Shown in pieces: positions 25,064 through 32,849 of a stretch of DNA of 38,253 nt. This DNA comes from Saprospiraceae bacterium. GTDB lineage: Bacteria > Bacteroidota > Bacteroidia > Chitinophagales > Saprospiraceae. Location of the stretch: assembly GCA_028282725.1 (NCBI GenBank), contig JANQHF010000001.1:1-38253 (forward strand). Direction: 5' to 3'. The notes beneath the pieces are model-generated. The model was not told the origin of the DNA and searched no databases. It was given only the letters and a program-made list of their open reading frames with translations. Position numbers and translations under genes: made by a program. Numbering within the stretch: the first letter of the stretch is position 1; every line of letters begins with the position of its first letter.

Positions 25064-27445
25064 TTAAAAATCAATGCCCAGAGTCAAGGTGAAATTCCTT
25101 CCAGGTGCATCAGAAAAATATCTCAACCGATCTGTATATGAGCGATACGTTGTATTTAAAAGATTATCTACTATCAGCTCTACATTTATTGACTTGACGT
25201 GATAACTTACCTTGCCCCCCATGAGGAAATAATCGTTTGGAACGGCCATGAAATCAAATATTTCATCCTGACTGACTTCTGCGCCACCATTTTGAAATGC
25301 GGCAGGTTCGATTACGCCCGGAGCGTGCCACTGCTCGGCCATGTAATCTAGATTTAATCCCAATCCCCATGATCCCTTATTATATTCAATGGAGTAATTA
25401 ATATTCAAAGGAGGAATTTCAATGAACGGCTGATCATTTTCCGTTTCTGTGGCATAGACGTAAGAGATCTTGGTTTCTGAAGTCAAATGCTCAGAATGCC
25501 GATACCGGATGTCCCAGTCGCTACCCAGGAATAAAGCATTGGTTTGATTAAAAATGAAATAAGGAAATGTGCCGGCAACATTGGTGGTAATGCCAAATGG
25601 TCTCAAATAGATAAAATCATTGATTCGATTCACATAAAAGATGAACTCGGCATCCATCCGTTTGTTCCTGACCTCTGTTCCCGATACCCATTTCAGGCTT
25701 TTTTCCGAAGGCACTTGTCGATCTGTCTCATCAAAGACCCGATCGAGAGGGGTTATGATAAAGGGCTCAAAATTGTATCTCCATAGTCCAAATTGAATTC
25801 GGGAAAAATGATAACCGAAGGAGTATAACTCTGAGACATTTGGTGGTCTCCAGGCCGAACCGATATTAGAAAATACAGAAAGACTTTCATTGATCTCTTT
25901 CCTGAAACCCAATGTAAATGTGGCATTGGTAAAATCCACTTCATTGGAATAGATGGTGACATCTCTTATTGTGTCCACCACATTAAGTGTCTGATAATCC
26001 AGCCGAACACCTAACTCCAGGATGGATTCATCAAATTTAAGCGATTGAACAGTATACGCACCGATATTCAGTACATCATAGTCCGGAACAAAATTAATAG
26101 GATTAGAGCCAACGACATTAATACTATTTTGTGAAAACAACTGGAATCCGGTATTACCACTCCACTTCCCCCGGTCGGCTTGAATCCATTCCGTCTCAAA
26201 TGTATGTGACCATAGTTTCAAATCAATCACAGGACGTTCGTTGAGCTCTCCTCTCCTGACGTCAAACTCTCTCCTGATGTTCCGTTGGATGCCGTATTGA
26301 ACTTTGATGATATGATCTCCCAGGTACAGTGAAAGATTGGATTTGAGTAAGCCATGTTCGGTGTCGTGTTTGGGATTCTGTATGTCATAGGTTGGTTCGA
26401 ATGTAGGGCTTGGAATACTGCGCTCAATGGCATTTTGTAAATCCTGAAGATTTCCTACCAGGGATCCGCGCAGTATACCCAATTCTTGATTCAAATAGCT
26501 TCCGGATACAACGAGTTCGAATTTAGGTTGGTGGAATAAGGCATTAAAACTTCCTCCAGATTCTTTTTTACCAGTATTGGATAAGTTGTAATCGGGAGCC
26601 TCGAGGTCACCTCTGATGATACCAAAACCACTGGCATTCCAGGCGAACCTGTGAGAACCTTGCTCCAGATGGATCTGGGAACTGAATGCCCGGCCATTGG
26701 TTTGAAAGGAAGAACCAAATGATCCTTTCAAAGCTTGGTCGAGGACCGGTCTTTTCGATTTATACAGAATAACACCTCCCAGCGCTTCCGGCCCATACTT
26801 GACCGTTCCTGCCCCTTTAACGACAGCAATTTCATCCACGTGAGAAGGGTCAATTTCTGGAGCATGTCCTGCCGCCCAACCTTGATATCCATGTCTGATG
26901 CCGTCGTTCATCACCAGGACCCTATTGGAATGCATGCCATGAACCATAGGTTTCAAAATATTTGAACCAGTCTTGAGCAAGCTAATTCCTGACATACTTT
27001 CGGTAAGATCGCCAATTGAATTGCTCAAGAGGGACACTTTATTGATTTCCAGGTTCTGAATAGCCACCGATTGAAAGGCATCCAAGCGAGATCCTTCGAT
27101 GACGACGCTTTCCAACAAGGTCTCATCAGGTGCTAAAAAAATCATTGGATCACCGTGATGAAAATCATGATGGTGCTCTGTTGTTTTGTACCCAACAAAT
27201 CTCACCTCTAAGTGGACCTCTTCCTCACAAATCCCTCTAAGGATAAATGCTCCTCTTTCATCGGCTACAGTGCCCTGGCCAGTTTCCAAAATGCTGATGG
27301 TGGCGAAGGGTAGAGCTTCCTGGGTAATAAGATCAAGTACTTTTCCTGCGATCACTTGATCACATGCAGTTTCCTGACCAATTAAGAAAACTTGAAAGGA
27401 AACAACAAAAAACGGGAAACATGCGTATCTGAAAATATGTTTCAT
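25064..27445 (-). CDS. TonB-dependent outer membrane receptor, probable zinc uptake
   Basis: A 793-residue outer membrane receptor. ATG 27445 gives a signal peptide (MKHIFRYACFPFFVVSFQVF, cut near IGQ). An earlier ATG at 27493 would overlap the regulator gene. Next come a carboxypeptidase-D-like domain (about 28-105) with TVADERGAFIL, a His-rich segment at its end (TTEHHHDFHHGDP), a TonB plug (SNSIGDLTESMSGISLLKTG...VLVMNDGIRHGYQGWAAGHAPEIDP, then VVKGAGTVKYGPEALGGVI), and a C-terminal barrel ending in LTLGIDF. The plug His residues and the location between a Fur-family gene and a metal-type lipoprotein favour zinc, as in ZnuD-like receptors. Expression is probably driven from the box before the regulator gene. 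Confidence 0.88.
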   Translation of the reverse strand: MKHIFRYACFPFFVVSFQVFLIGQETACDQVIAGKVLDLITQEALPFATISILETGQGTVADERGAFILRGICEEEVHLEVRFVGYKTTEHHHDFHHGDPMIFLAPDETLLESVVIEGSRLDAFQSVAIQNLEINKVSLLSNSIGDLTESMSGISLLKTGSNILKPMVHGMHSNRVLVMNDGIRHGYQGWAAGHAPEIDPSHVDEIAVVKGAGTVKYGPEALGGVILYKSKRPVLDQALKGSFGSSFQTNGRAFSSQIHLEQGSHRFAWNASGFGIIRGDLEAPDYNLSNTGKKESGGSFNALFHQPKFELVVSGSYLNQELGILRGSLVGNLQDLQNAIERSIPSPTFEPTYDIQNPKHDTEHGLLKSNLSLYLGDHIIKVQYGIQRNIRREFDVRRGELNERPVIDLKLWSHTFETEWIQADRGKWSGNTGFQLFSQNSINVVGSNPINFVPDYDVLNIGAYTVQSLKFDESILELGVRLDYQTLNVVDTIRDVTIYSNEVDFTNATFTLGFRKEINESLSVFSNIGSAWRPPNVSELYSFGYHFSRIQFGLWRYNFEPFIITPLDRVFDETDRQVPSEKSLKWVSGTEVRNKRMDAEFIFYVNRINDFIYLRPFGITTNVAGTFPYFIFNQTNALFLGSDWDIRYRHSEHLTSETKISYVYATETENDQPFIEIPPLNINYSIEYNKGSWGLGLNLDYMAEQWHAPGVIEPAAFQNGGAEVSQDEIFDFMAVPNDYFLMGGKVSYHVKSINVELIVDNLLNTTYRSYTDRLRYFSDAPGRNFTLTLGIDF

Positions 27446-27482
27446 TTTGTAGCTGGACGGCCCAAGCCAGGAAGAATACAAT

Positions 27483-27899
27483 CTAAGCCACACAGGTTCT
27501 ACAGGTTCCCTTCAAGATAAGATTAGCTTCTTTCACTTGATAACCCGGGATTTCAACAACAGGGACATTCTCCTCAAGGCATTCAATATTTCCACATTCG
27601 TTACACTTGAAGTGCATATGATCGTGATAATGATCTTCAGAATCACAGGTGTCGTGACACAGGCCGTATGTGGCAAATCCACTGTCATCCGGGATCTTAT
27701 GAAGTACACCATGTTCTGTAAATGCATTTAAGGTTCTGTAAAGGGTTACACGGTCCGAATCTTTGAATTCCTCTTCGAGATCCTTAAATGACATTGTTCG
27801 TTTCTCACGTAAAAAAAACTCCAGGACATCTATCCTCCTGTCTGTTATTCTCAATTTATGTGACTTCAATATTTTTTTTATCTCACTATATCTCGCCAT
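27483..27899 (-). CDS. zur: Fur-family metal-responsive repressor, probable Zur
   Basis: A 138-residue DNA-binding repressor. The N-terminal winged helix has the recognition helix DRVTLYRTLNAF (about 48-59). The C-terminal dimerisation and metal domain has a HYHDHMHF sensor region (about 89-96) and the structural zinc site CNEC (98-101) with CRTC near the C-terminus. Extra Cys precede the His cluster (LCHDTCDSEDHYHDH). The gene is followed by the TonB receptor after a 37-base gap and preceded by a palindrome, so it is probably autoregulated. Zur is chosen over Fur, PerR and Nur because the genes behind the matching boxes are zinc-type and no iron-type system is marked by the box. The symbol is inferred, not demonstrated. 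Confidence 0.8.
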   Translation of the reverse strand: MARYSEIKKILKSHKLRITDRRIDVLEFFLREKRTMSFKDLEEEFKDSDRVTLYRTLNAFTEHGVLHKIPDDSGFATYGLCHDTCDSEDHYHDHMHFKCNECGNIECLEENVPVVEIPGYQVKEANLILKGTCRTCVA

Positions 27900-27918
27900 T
27901 GTTCATAAATATAGGTTT

Positions 27919-27935
27919 ACGCAATAGAGTTGCAA
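27919..27935. promoter_or_regulatory. Predicted autoregulatory box of the Fur-family gene
   Basis: ACGCAAT-AGA-GTTGCAA keeps the GCAA...TTGC core with one imperfect arm. It lies 20 bases upstream of the regulator start (27899). Its degeneracy would fit a weaker, tunable autoregulation of the fur-receptor operon. Confidence 0.5.
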
Positions 27936-28106
27936 AAATGACCTTTTTGTAATAATTATGGGACAAACTTCAGCAATTAAGTGTAAAAAGCCAAGAAAAT
28001 GCGCTAAATGCAACATCAGGAGTCTGTTGTTGAATTGCAACTGGAAAAGGGTATCAAAGGCAAAAGATTTGATGAGCGCGAACGTATTTAGGGTTGTTTA
28101 ATTCTT

Positions 28107-28123
28107 AATGCAACAGAATTTGA
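28107..28123. promoter_or_regulatory. Weak box-like element before the small His-rich lipoprotein
   Basis: AATGCAACAGAATTTGA holds one good half-site (TGCAAC) and a partial second half (TTTG in place of TTGC). It lies about 60 bases upstream of 28183. Further TGCAAC half-sites stand at 28009-28014 and 28036-28041 in the same intergenic region, giving a cluster of half-sites and no perfect palindrome. Confidence 0.35.
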
Positions 28124-28182
28124 TCACTTAAGTTATATATTCGAGAAGGCTCGTTTTTTAGGTATCAACTAATCAAAATCTC

Positions 28183-28572
28183 ATGAACAAGCACCTTTGT
28201 CTATCACTCTTAATTTCAATTATTATTATATCTGGTTGTTTCCACCATAAACATGATCCAAAGATGCAAGAGGCATTTGAACTCCATGTAAAATCAATGG
28301 AAATTGCTAATGACTCCAAAGAGCTACTTGATCAAATCCCCGCTGGACATGAAGAAAAAAACAGACTTCAGGCAAGGTTAAAGGAATGGAATGACAACAT
28401 CATCGAAGTACCCGGTTTTGAGCACCATCATCATCATGGTCATAGTCATGATCATAATCATAGCCATAGTCAATTAGAACTTACCCCGGACGACATGCTC
28501 ATCGTTCAAAAAGAATTCCTGGATAGTATCCAATCGATTCAACGGCGAATTCTCAACATTCAGCCAAAGTAA
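28183..28572 (+). CDS. Small His-rich lipoprotein
   Basis: A 129-residue lipoprotein: leader with lipobox ISGC (Cys19), then HHKHDP directly after the acylated Cys. A helical segment follows (QEAFELHVKSMEIANDSKELLDQIP), then a His string (EHHHHHGHSHDHNHSHS, about residues 85-101) and a terminal helix. The His string is a strong zinc-binding element; the flanking helices probably form a small bundle. It would act as a periplasmic or outer-membrane metal buffer or carrier that passes zinc to or from the receptors around it. It lies divergently from the Fur-family gene, 283 bases away. No named family is recognised. Confidence 0.75.
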   Translation: MNKHLCLSLLISIIIISGCFHHKHDPKMQEAFELHVKSMEIANDSKELLDQIPAGHEEKNRLQARLKEWNDNIIEVPGFEHHHHHGHSHDHNHSHSQLELTPDDMLIVQKEFLDSIQSIQRRILNIQPK

Positions 28573-28643
28573 ATTCGAAATTCTAGGCACCCCTCGATAC
28601 TATTGCTCCAAATAGGCTGACGTCAAATCTGAATATCAGCTTT

Positions 28644-28660
28644 TTGCAACATTGTTGCAC
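28644..28660. promoter_or_regulatory. Predicted Zur/Fur-family box 1 of the siderophore-type receptor
   Basis: TTGCAAC-ATT-GTTGCAC, one end base off perfect. Its centre is 38 bases from that of box 2, the same phasing as the pair at 8342 and 8380. Confidence 0.68.
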
Positions 28661-28681
28661 ATATGAATTATGTGTCTATAT

Positions 28682-28698
28682 TTGCAACCTTGTTGCAT
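28682..28698. promoter_or_regulatory. Predicted Zur/Fur-family box 2 of the siderophore-type receptor
   Basis: TTGCAAC-CTT-GTTGCAT, 90 bases upstream of the receptor start. The preceding TATATTTG could be part of a promoter. Together with box 1 it marks the receptor and the permease pair behind it as members of the same regulon. Confidence 0.68.
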
Positions 28699-28788
28699 TA
28701 TGCATCATTCAAAGATTTATGAATCCTCTGGTCAACCCAATTCTCCAAAGCTATACTGCTTAATCATTCTAATAACTTAAATACTGTC

Positions 28789-31287
28789 ATGAGAAAAGAT
28801 TTCTACATCGTCTTACTGCTTCTTTTGTATGCGCAATTTGGATTTTCCCAAAGCATTATTCGTGGGACAGTCACAACTAGTGATAATGCTCCCTTACCCG
28901 GAGCCAACGTCCTTCTATACAATCAAAATGATCAGGAAATGGCTACCATAACTGATCTCGATGGAATTTTTGAATTAGAAGCAAAAGCGGACGGAACATA
29001 TACAATTGAAATTAGCTATATCGGATTTTATGACTATTCGCAAGAAGTTAGTGTAATGGCTTCTGAAGACATTTCATTGGGATCAATAATCATGACAGAG
29101 TCAGAAGAAGTTTTGCAGTCAGTAGAAGTAATAGGAAGACGCAGAAAAGACTATAATAGTGAATATTCATTTTCCGGTACTAAAGTAGCGATACTAAATA
29201 AAGAGCTTCCACAGTCTATTTCTTCCGTCACTAAAGAATTTATAAGTGATAGACAAGCTTTTCAACTCGCAGATGCCGTCAAGGCAGTAAGCAATGTCGC
29301 TCCCACAGGTATATACAATCACTACAATATTAGGGGTATTACGCAGGCAGATGATGGTCAGGTGGTAAATGGGTTGCGTACGCGTCAGTATTACTTTTTA
29401 CAACCCATCACATCACACCTTGAAAGAGTAGAAGTAATAAAAGGACCTTCTTCGGTAACTTTCTCGAGTGCAGACCCTGGTGGTACTGTAAATATGGTAA
29501 CGAAAAAACCATTAAAAGAAAAAAGAGGAGAGGTTTCCTTATCCGCTGGGAGTTTTTCGACATTGAGAGCAGCCGTAGATTTCACTGGACCATTGAACCA
29601 GGAAAAAACCCTGCTTTATCGTCTCAATGCTGCCTTCCAGGAAGCTAAATCATTTAGAGACTTAGTGAACAACAATGCCTTCCTAATTACTCCTTCATTA
29701 AGTTATGTTCCCAATGAGTCTACGGCACTAAATGTTGAAATGATTTATAACAACAGTGTCGGGAATCTAGATAGAGGCCAGCCGATTTTTGGTGCAATTA
29801 ATGGTGAATTTGATATTAACAGTACGCCGATATCACTGAATGTAGGAGCAGCAAACGATCATTACGAAACAAATGAACTTATGTTCACGGCCAACTTTAG
29901 TAAAAAGTTTGGGGACAACTTTGGTTTCAATGCGCAGTACATGAAACAAACCTGGGAAGAAGATTTGGCGGAGCATAGAGTTGATGGTACAGCGGTTGAC
30001 ATTGATGGCAATGTAATCCCCACACTTGCAAGATTGAGATATGACAGAAGACAGCAGTTTTGGGAAACAGATAATTTGAGTGCCTATTTTGATTTCGATA
30101 TTAAAAGTGGAAACATTACCAATAAAACATTAGTAGGATATGATGCTACACGTTGGGAAAGAAAAATTGGTGCAGGATTCTTACGTGCTAGAAGATACTT
30201 GACCAACAGTGGTGGTCAGTCTAATTTTAATCCAGCAAATGCAGATAATTTCCAAACAATGGTTGTAGACGGAGTAACCATGCCGGTCCCCGCTGTTCCA
30301 CATTTCAATTTAGAAAATCCTTTTAACGGTGCTAGAAATACAAATGCCTATAATCTCGCTGAATTATCTATTCCTGCTAATTTAACTACCTCTAGTGGTA
30401 TCTATCTTCAGAACCAATTCAAAGTTGGAAAATTTTCAGCCCTCGTTAACTTGAGATACGAGTCGTTTACGGATATTTTTAATTATAAAAAATCAGAAGA
30501 TGAGTTAAAGACCAATGCCTTTGTACCCAGATTGGGTTTTACGTATGAGGTAACTAATAATATTAGTGCTTACGCTACGTATTTAGAGGGTTTTCAACCA
30601 CATACAAATACAGTATCATTATCACCGACTGCAGAAGGATTCTTCTGGGCGGCATCACCTGCTAGATTTGACCCTCTTGAGAGTAGCTTAAGAGAAGTTG
30701 GTTTCAAAGGTGAATTTATGAATGGAAAGATATTTGCCAATTTAGCCGTATTTGATATTACCCAAAAGAATATTTTACTAGGAGATACGTACGACTTAGA
30801 CAACTTAACGACTCGAGGTGAGCAACGCAGTAGAGGTTTTGAGCTAGATATTTCTGGATATGTGACTCCAAACTTTCAACTTATAGCGTCCTACGGTTAT
30901 AACAATGCTGAAATTGTAGAAGATGCTATAGAGGAATTTATTGGAGAAAGGATCGGAGGATCTCCAAGGCATAATGCAAATTTCTGGGGACGATACGATT
31001 TCACTAGTAAGACCTTGAAAGGAATCGGAATCGGTTTTGGTGCTCAATCTGTAGGCGATAGATATACTTGGTACAACCCTACATATGCGACTGCTAGAGT
31101 ACTTTTGCCAGCTTACACAGTATTTGATGCTGCGATATATTATAAGCCGGATAATACGAAAATGCAGTTGACTTTAAAAGTCAATAATCTATTTGATGAA
31201 ACCTATTGGCTAGGTGGTCTTAATCCATCTAGATTGGGTCCTGGAGCACCTCGAAACCTCATCCTAACGGCCAACTATCAATTCTAA
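28789..31287 (+). CDS. TonB-dependent receptor of the siderophore type, box-controlled
   Basis: An 832-residue outer membrane receptor. The signal peptide (1-20) ends at GFSQ. A carboxypeptidase-D-like domain with GANVLLYNQNDQEMATITDLDG follows at about 22-110, then a plug (VAILNKELPQSISSVTKEFISDRQ, YNIRGI, VEVIKGPSSVTFSSADPGGTVNMVTKKP) and the barrel, ending in the family-typical LKVNNLFDETY and NLILTANYQF. The plug pattern is that of FhuA/FoxA-class ferric-siderophore receptors. The two palindromes upstream imply control by the zinc-type regulator, so the ligand may be a metal-metallophore complex (for example a zincophore) and not ferric siderophore. Two permeases follow after 112 bases. 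No metallophore synthesis gene is present in the window. Confidence 0.86.
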   Translation: MRKDFYIVLLLLLYAQFGFSQSIIRGTVTTSDNAPLPGANVLLYNQNDQEMATITDLDGIFELEAKADGTYTIEISYIGFYDYSQEVSVMASEDISLGSIIMTESEEVLQSVEVIGRRRKDYNSEYSFSGTKVAILNKELPQSISSVTKEFISDRQAFQLADAVKAVSNVAPTGIYNHYNIRGITQADDGQVVNGLRTRQYYFLQPITSHLERVEVIKGPSSVTFSSADPGGTVNMVTKKPLKEKRGEVSLSAGSFSTLRAAVDFTGPLNQEKTLLYRLNAAFQEAKSFRDLVNNNAFLITPSLSYVPNESTALNVEMIYNNSVGNLDRGQPIFGAINGEFDINSTPISLNVGAANDHYETNELMFTANFSKKFGDNFGFNAQYMKQTWEEDLAEHRVDGTAVDIDGNVIPTLARLRYDRRQQFWETDNLSAYFDFDIKSGNITNKTLVGYDATRWERKIGAGFLRARRYLTNSGGQSNFNPANADNFQTMVVDGVTMPVPAVPHFNLENPFNGARNTNAYNLAELSIPANLTTSSGIYLQNQFKVGKFSALVNLRYESFTDIFNYKKSEDELKTNAFVPRLGFTYEVTNNISAYATYLEGFQPHTNTVSLSPTAEGFFWAASPARFDPLESSLREVGFKGEFMNGKIFANLAVFDITQKNILLGDTYDLDNLTTRGEQRSRGFELDISGYVTPNFQLIASYGYNNAEIVEDAIEEFIGERIGGSPRHNANFWGRYDFTSKTLKGIGIGFGAQSVGDRYTWYNPTYATARVLLPAYTVFDAAIYYKPDNTKMQLTLKVNNLFDETYWLGGLNPSRLGPGAPRNLILTANYQF

Positions 31288-31322
31288 ATGATCAGATTTG
31301 CTCAGATAAAACAGATTGCGAG

Positions 31323-31359
31323 GATACCATCCCAATTAATCTCCACTATATTGGGTATC
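31323..31359 (+). other. Possible hairpin between receptor and permease genes
   Basis: GATAC (31323-31327) and CCAAT (31332-31336) pair with ATTGGGTATC (31350-31359) to give about ten base pairs with a 4-base bulge. It lies in the 112-base gap after the receptor stop and could lower expression of the permeases relative to the receptor. No T-run follows, so it is at most a weak attenuator. Confidence 0.25.
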
Positions 31360-31399
31360 TACTTCTAAATTCCACTCGAACATGTTAGAAGCCTGATTT

Positions 31400-32848
31400 A
31401 TGAGGTTTGAGAAGATATCACTATTAGCTAATCATACGATCAGTAGTATATTGAAGGAGCCCATTAATAAATGGTTGGTGGGACTACTCTTCATTCTAAT
31501 AGCCTTCTCCCTGACTTCCGCATTTACGAGTTACCTGGATCATAAACATATCGTCGATCATTACAGCGAGGATGTAAGAGATCTCTGGGAGAACAATCCT
31601 GACAAACATCCCCATCGTATGGCTCATTATGGATACGTGGTTTTTAGAAGTCATTATCCGATGAGTTTTTTTGACTTGGGCCTGAATAGTTTCCTCGGTA
31701 ATTCGGCCTTTCTTGAAGCACATCGCCAGAACTCCATAAATTTCTCTCGTGTAAGTTTGTCCAATGGACTTCTGAGATTTGGTGAATTGTCTGCCGGTCT
31801 GATCTTGCAATTACTATTACCACTCGTCATATTTTTCTGGGGATTTGGTCTTGTAGCGGGCGAAAGAGAATCAGGTATCCTGAAGTTAATAATCGGCCAG
31901 GGAGTATTATGGTCTGAAAATTTAATCGGCAGGGCATTCGGTTTATTCTTGATAGGACTGTTAATATTCATCCCTACCGCATTAATTTTATTTGTCTTAT
32001 TGCTATTTACTTCCACGAGTGATTTCTTTCCTGAAATCCTCTCGAGCTTTGGCATCACTATCTTGAGTTATCTGTTGTACCTATTAGTTATGTCACTTCT
32101 GGCAGTATGGATTTCTGCTGTCAGCAAAACAAAAAAGGCAGCCTTGGTCAAGCTTATTGGTTGTTGGCTATTCTTTACTCTTATTTTTCCAAAAATATCG
32201 CAGGTAGCCGGACAGGTATTTCATCCGACTCCTTCAAAAATTGCATTTGATGCGGCTATCGAACAAGACATTGTAAAACAAGGTGACAGTCACAATCCTG
32301 ATGATCCTTTGTTTTCCAAATTGAGAGATTCTGTACTCGCAGTTCACAACGTAAGTTCCACTAATGAACTTCCATTTAACTATAGTGGATTCATCATGAG
32401 CCAAGGTGAGCAATTGAGCACTATGACATATCGTGAACATCAAGAAGAGCTTATGACGCTTTATGATAAACAAAATCGTCTTATTAGCTGGACAGCACTT
32501 CTCAATCCATACATCGCCATTAAAAATATTTCAATGTCATTATCAGGGACTGACTTTTCGTCTTATCGTCATTTTGATCAACAAGCCGAAGAATACAGGT
32601 ATCAACTTGCTCAGACTATGAATAACCTTCAGATGAAATATATCAGTAACGTCATTACCACCAGTGCTGATAAAGATGCCGTGATCAGCCGTCGGCACTG
32701 GACAAATTATCCGGATTTTGAACAGAGCTTTTTATCTTTTAGTCACAGGGCCTCCAATGTCAATTTATCATTCATGTCCCTTGCGCTTTGGTTATCAGCG
32801 TTGATTGCACTGATCGTTTATAGGTCCAAAAGTTTAAGTACTATTTGA
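31400..32848 (+). CDS. ABC-2 permease, DUF3526 type (third; no adjacent ATPase)
   Basis: A 482-residue paralogue of the permease at 18097. It shares HRMAHYGYVVF, the loop FLEAHRQ, the membrane start LILQLLLPLVIFFWGF and the coupling segment GERESGILKL, then a second periplasmic loop and a C-terminal helix (FMSLALWLSALIALIVY). It follows a TonB receptor and is 1 base from the next permease. There is no ATPase gene in this operon, so it must use one encoded elsewhere, the nearest being 17391-18116. The set probably works on the same or a related substrate as the first set. Confidence 0.82.
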   Translation: MRFEKISLLANHTISSILKEPINKWLVGLLFILIAFSLTSAFTSYLDHKHIVDHYSEDVRDLWENNPDKHPHRMAHYGYVVFRSHYPMSFFDLGLNSFLGNSAFLEAHRQNSINFSRVSLSNGLLRFGELSAGLILQLLLPLVIFFWGFGLVAGERESGILKLIIGQGVLWSENLIGRAFGLFLIGLLIFIPTALILFVLLLFTSTSDFFPEILSSFGITILSYLLYLLVMSLLAVWISAVSKTKKAALVKLIGCWLFFTLIFPKISQVAGQVFHPTPSKIAFDAAIEQDIVKQGDSHNPDDPLFSKLRDSVLAVHNVSSTNELPFNYSGFIMSQGEQLSTMTYREHQEELMTLYDKQNRLISWTALLNPYIAIKNISMSLSGTDFSSYRHFDQQAEEYRYQLAQTMNNLQMKYISNVITTSADKDAVISRRHWTNYPDFEQSFLSFSHRASNVNLSFMSLALWLSALIALIVYRSKSLSTI

Positions 32849-32849
32849 T

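Noticed and set aside
27483-27899. Naming the Fur-family gene fur or perR.
   Set aside because: No iron- or peroxide-type genes carry the matching palindrome here, while zinc-type genes do; Zur is preferred but not proved.
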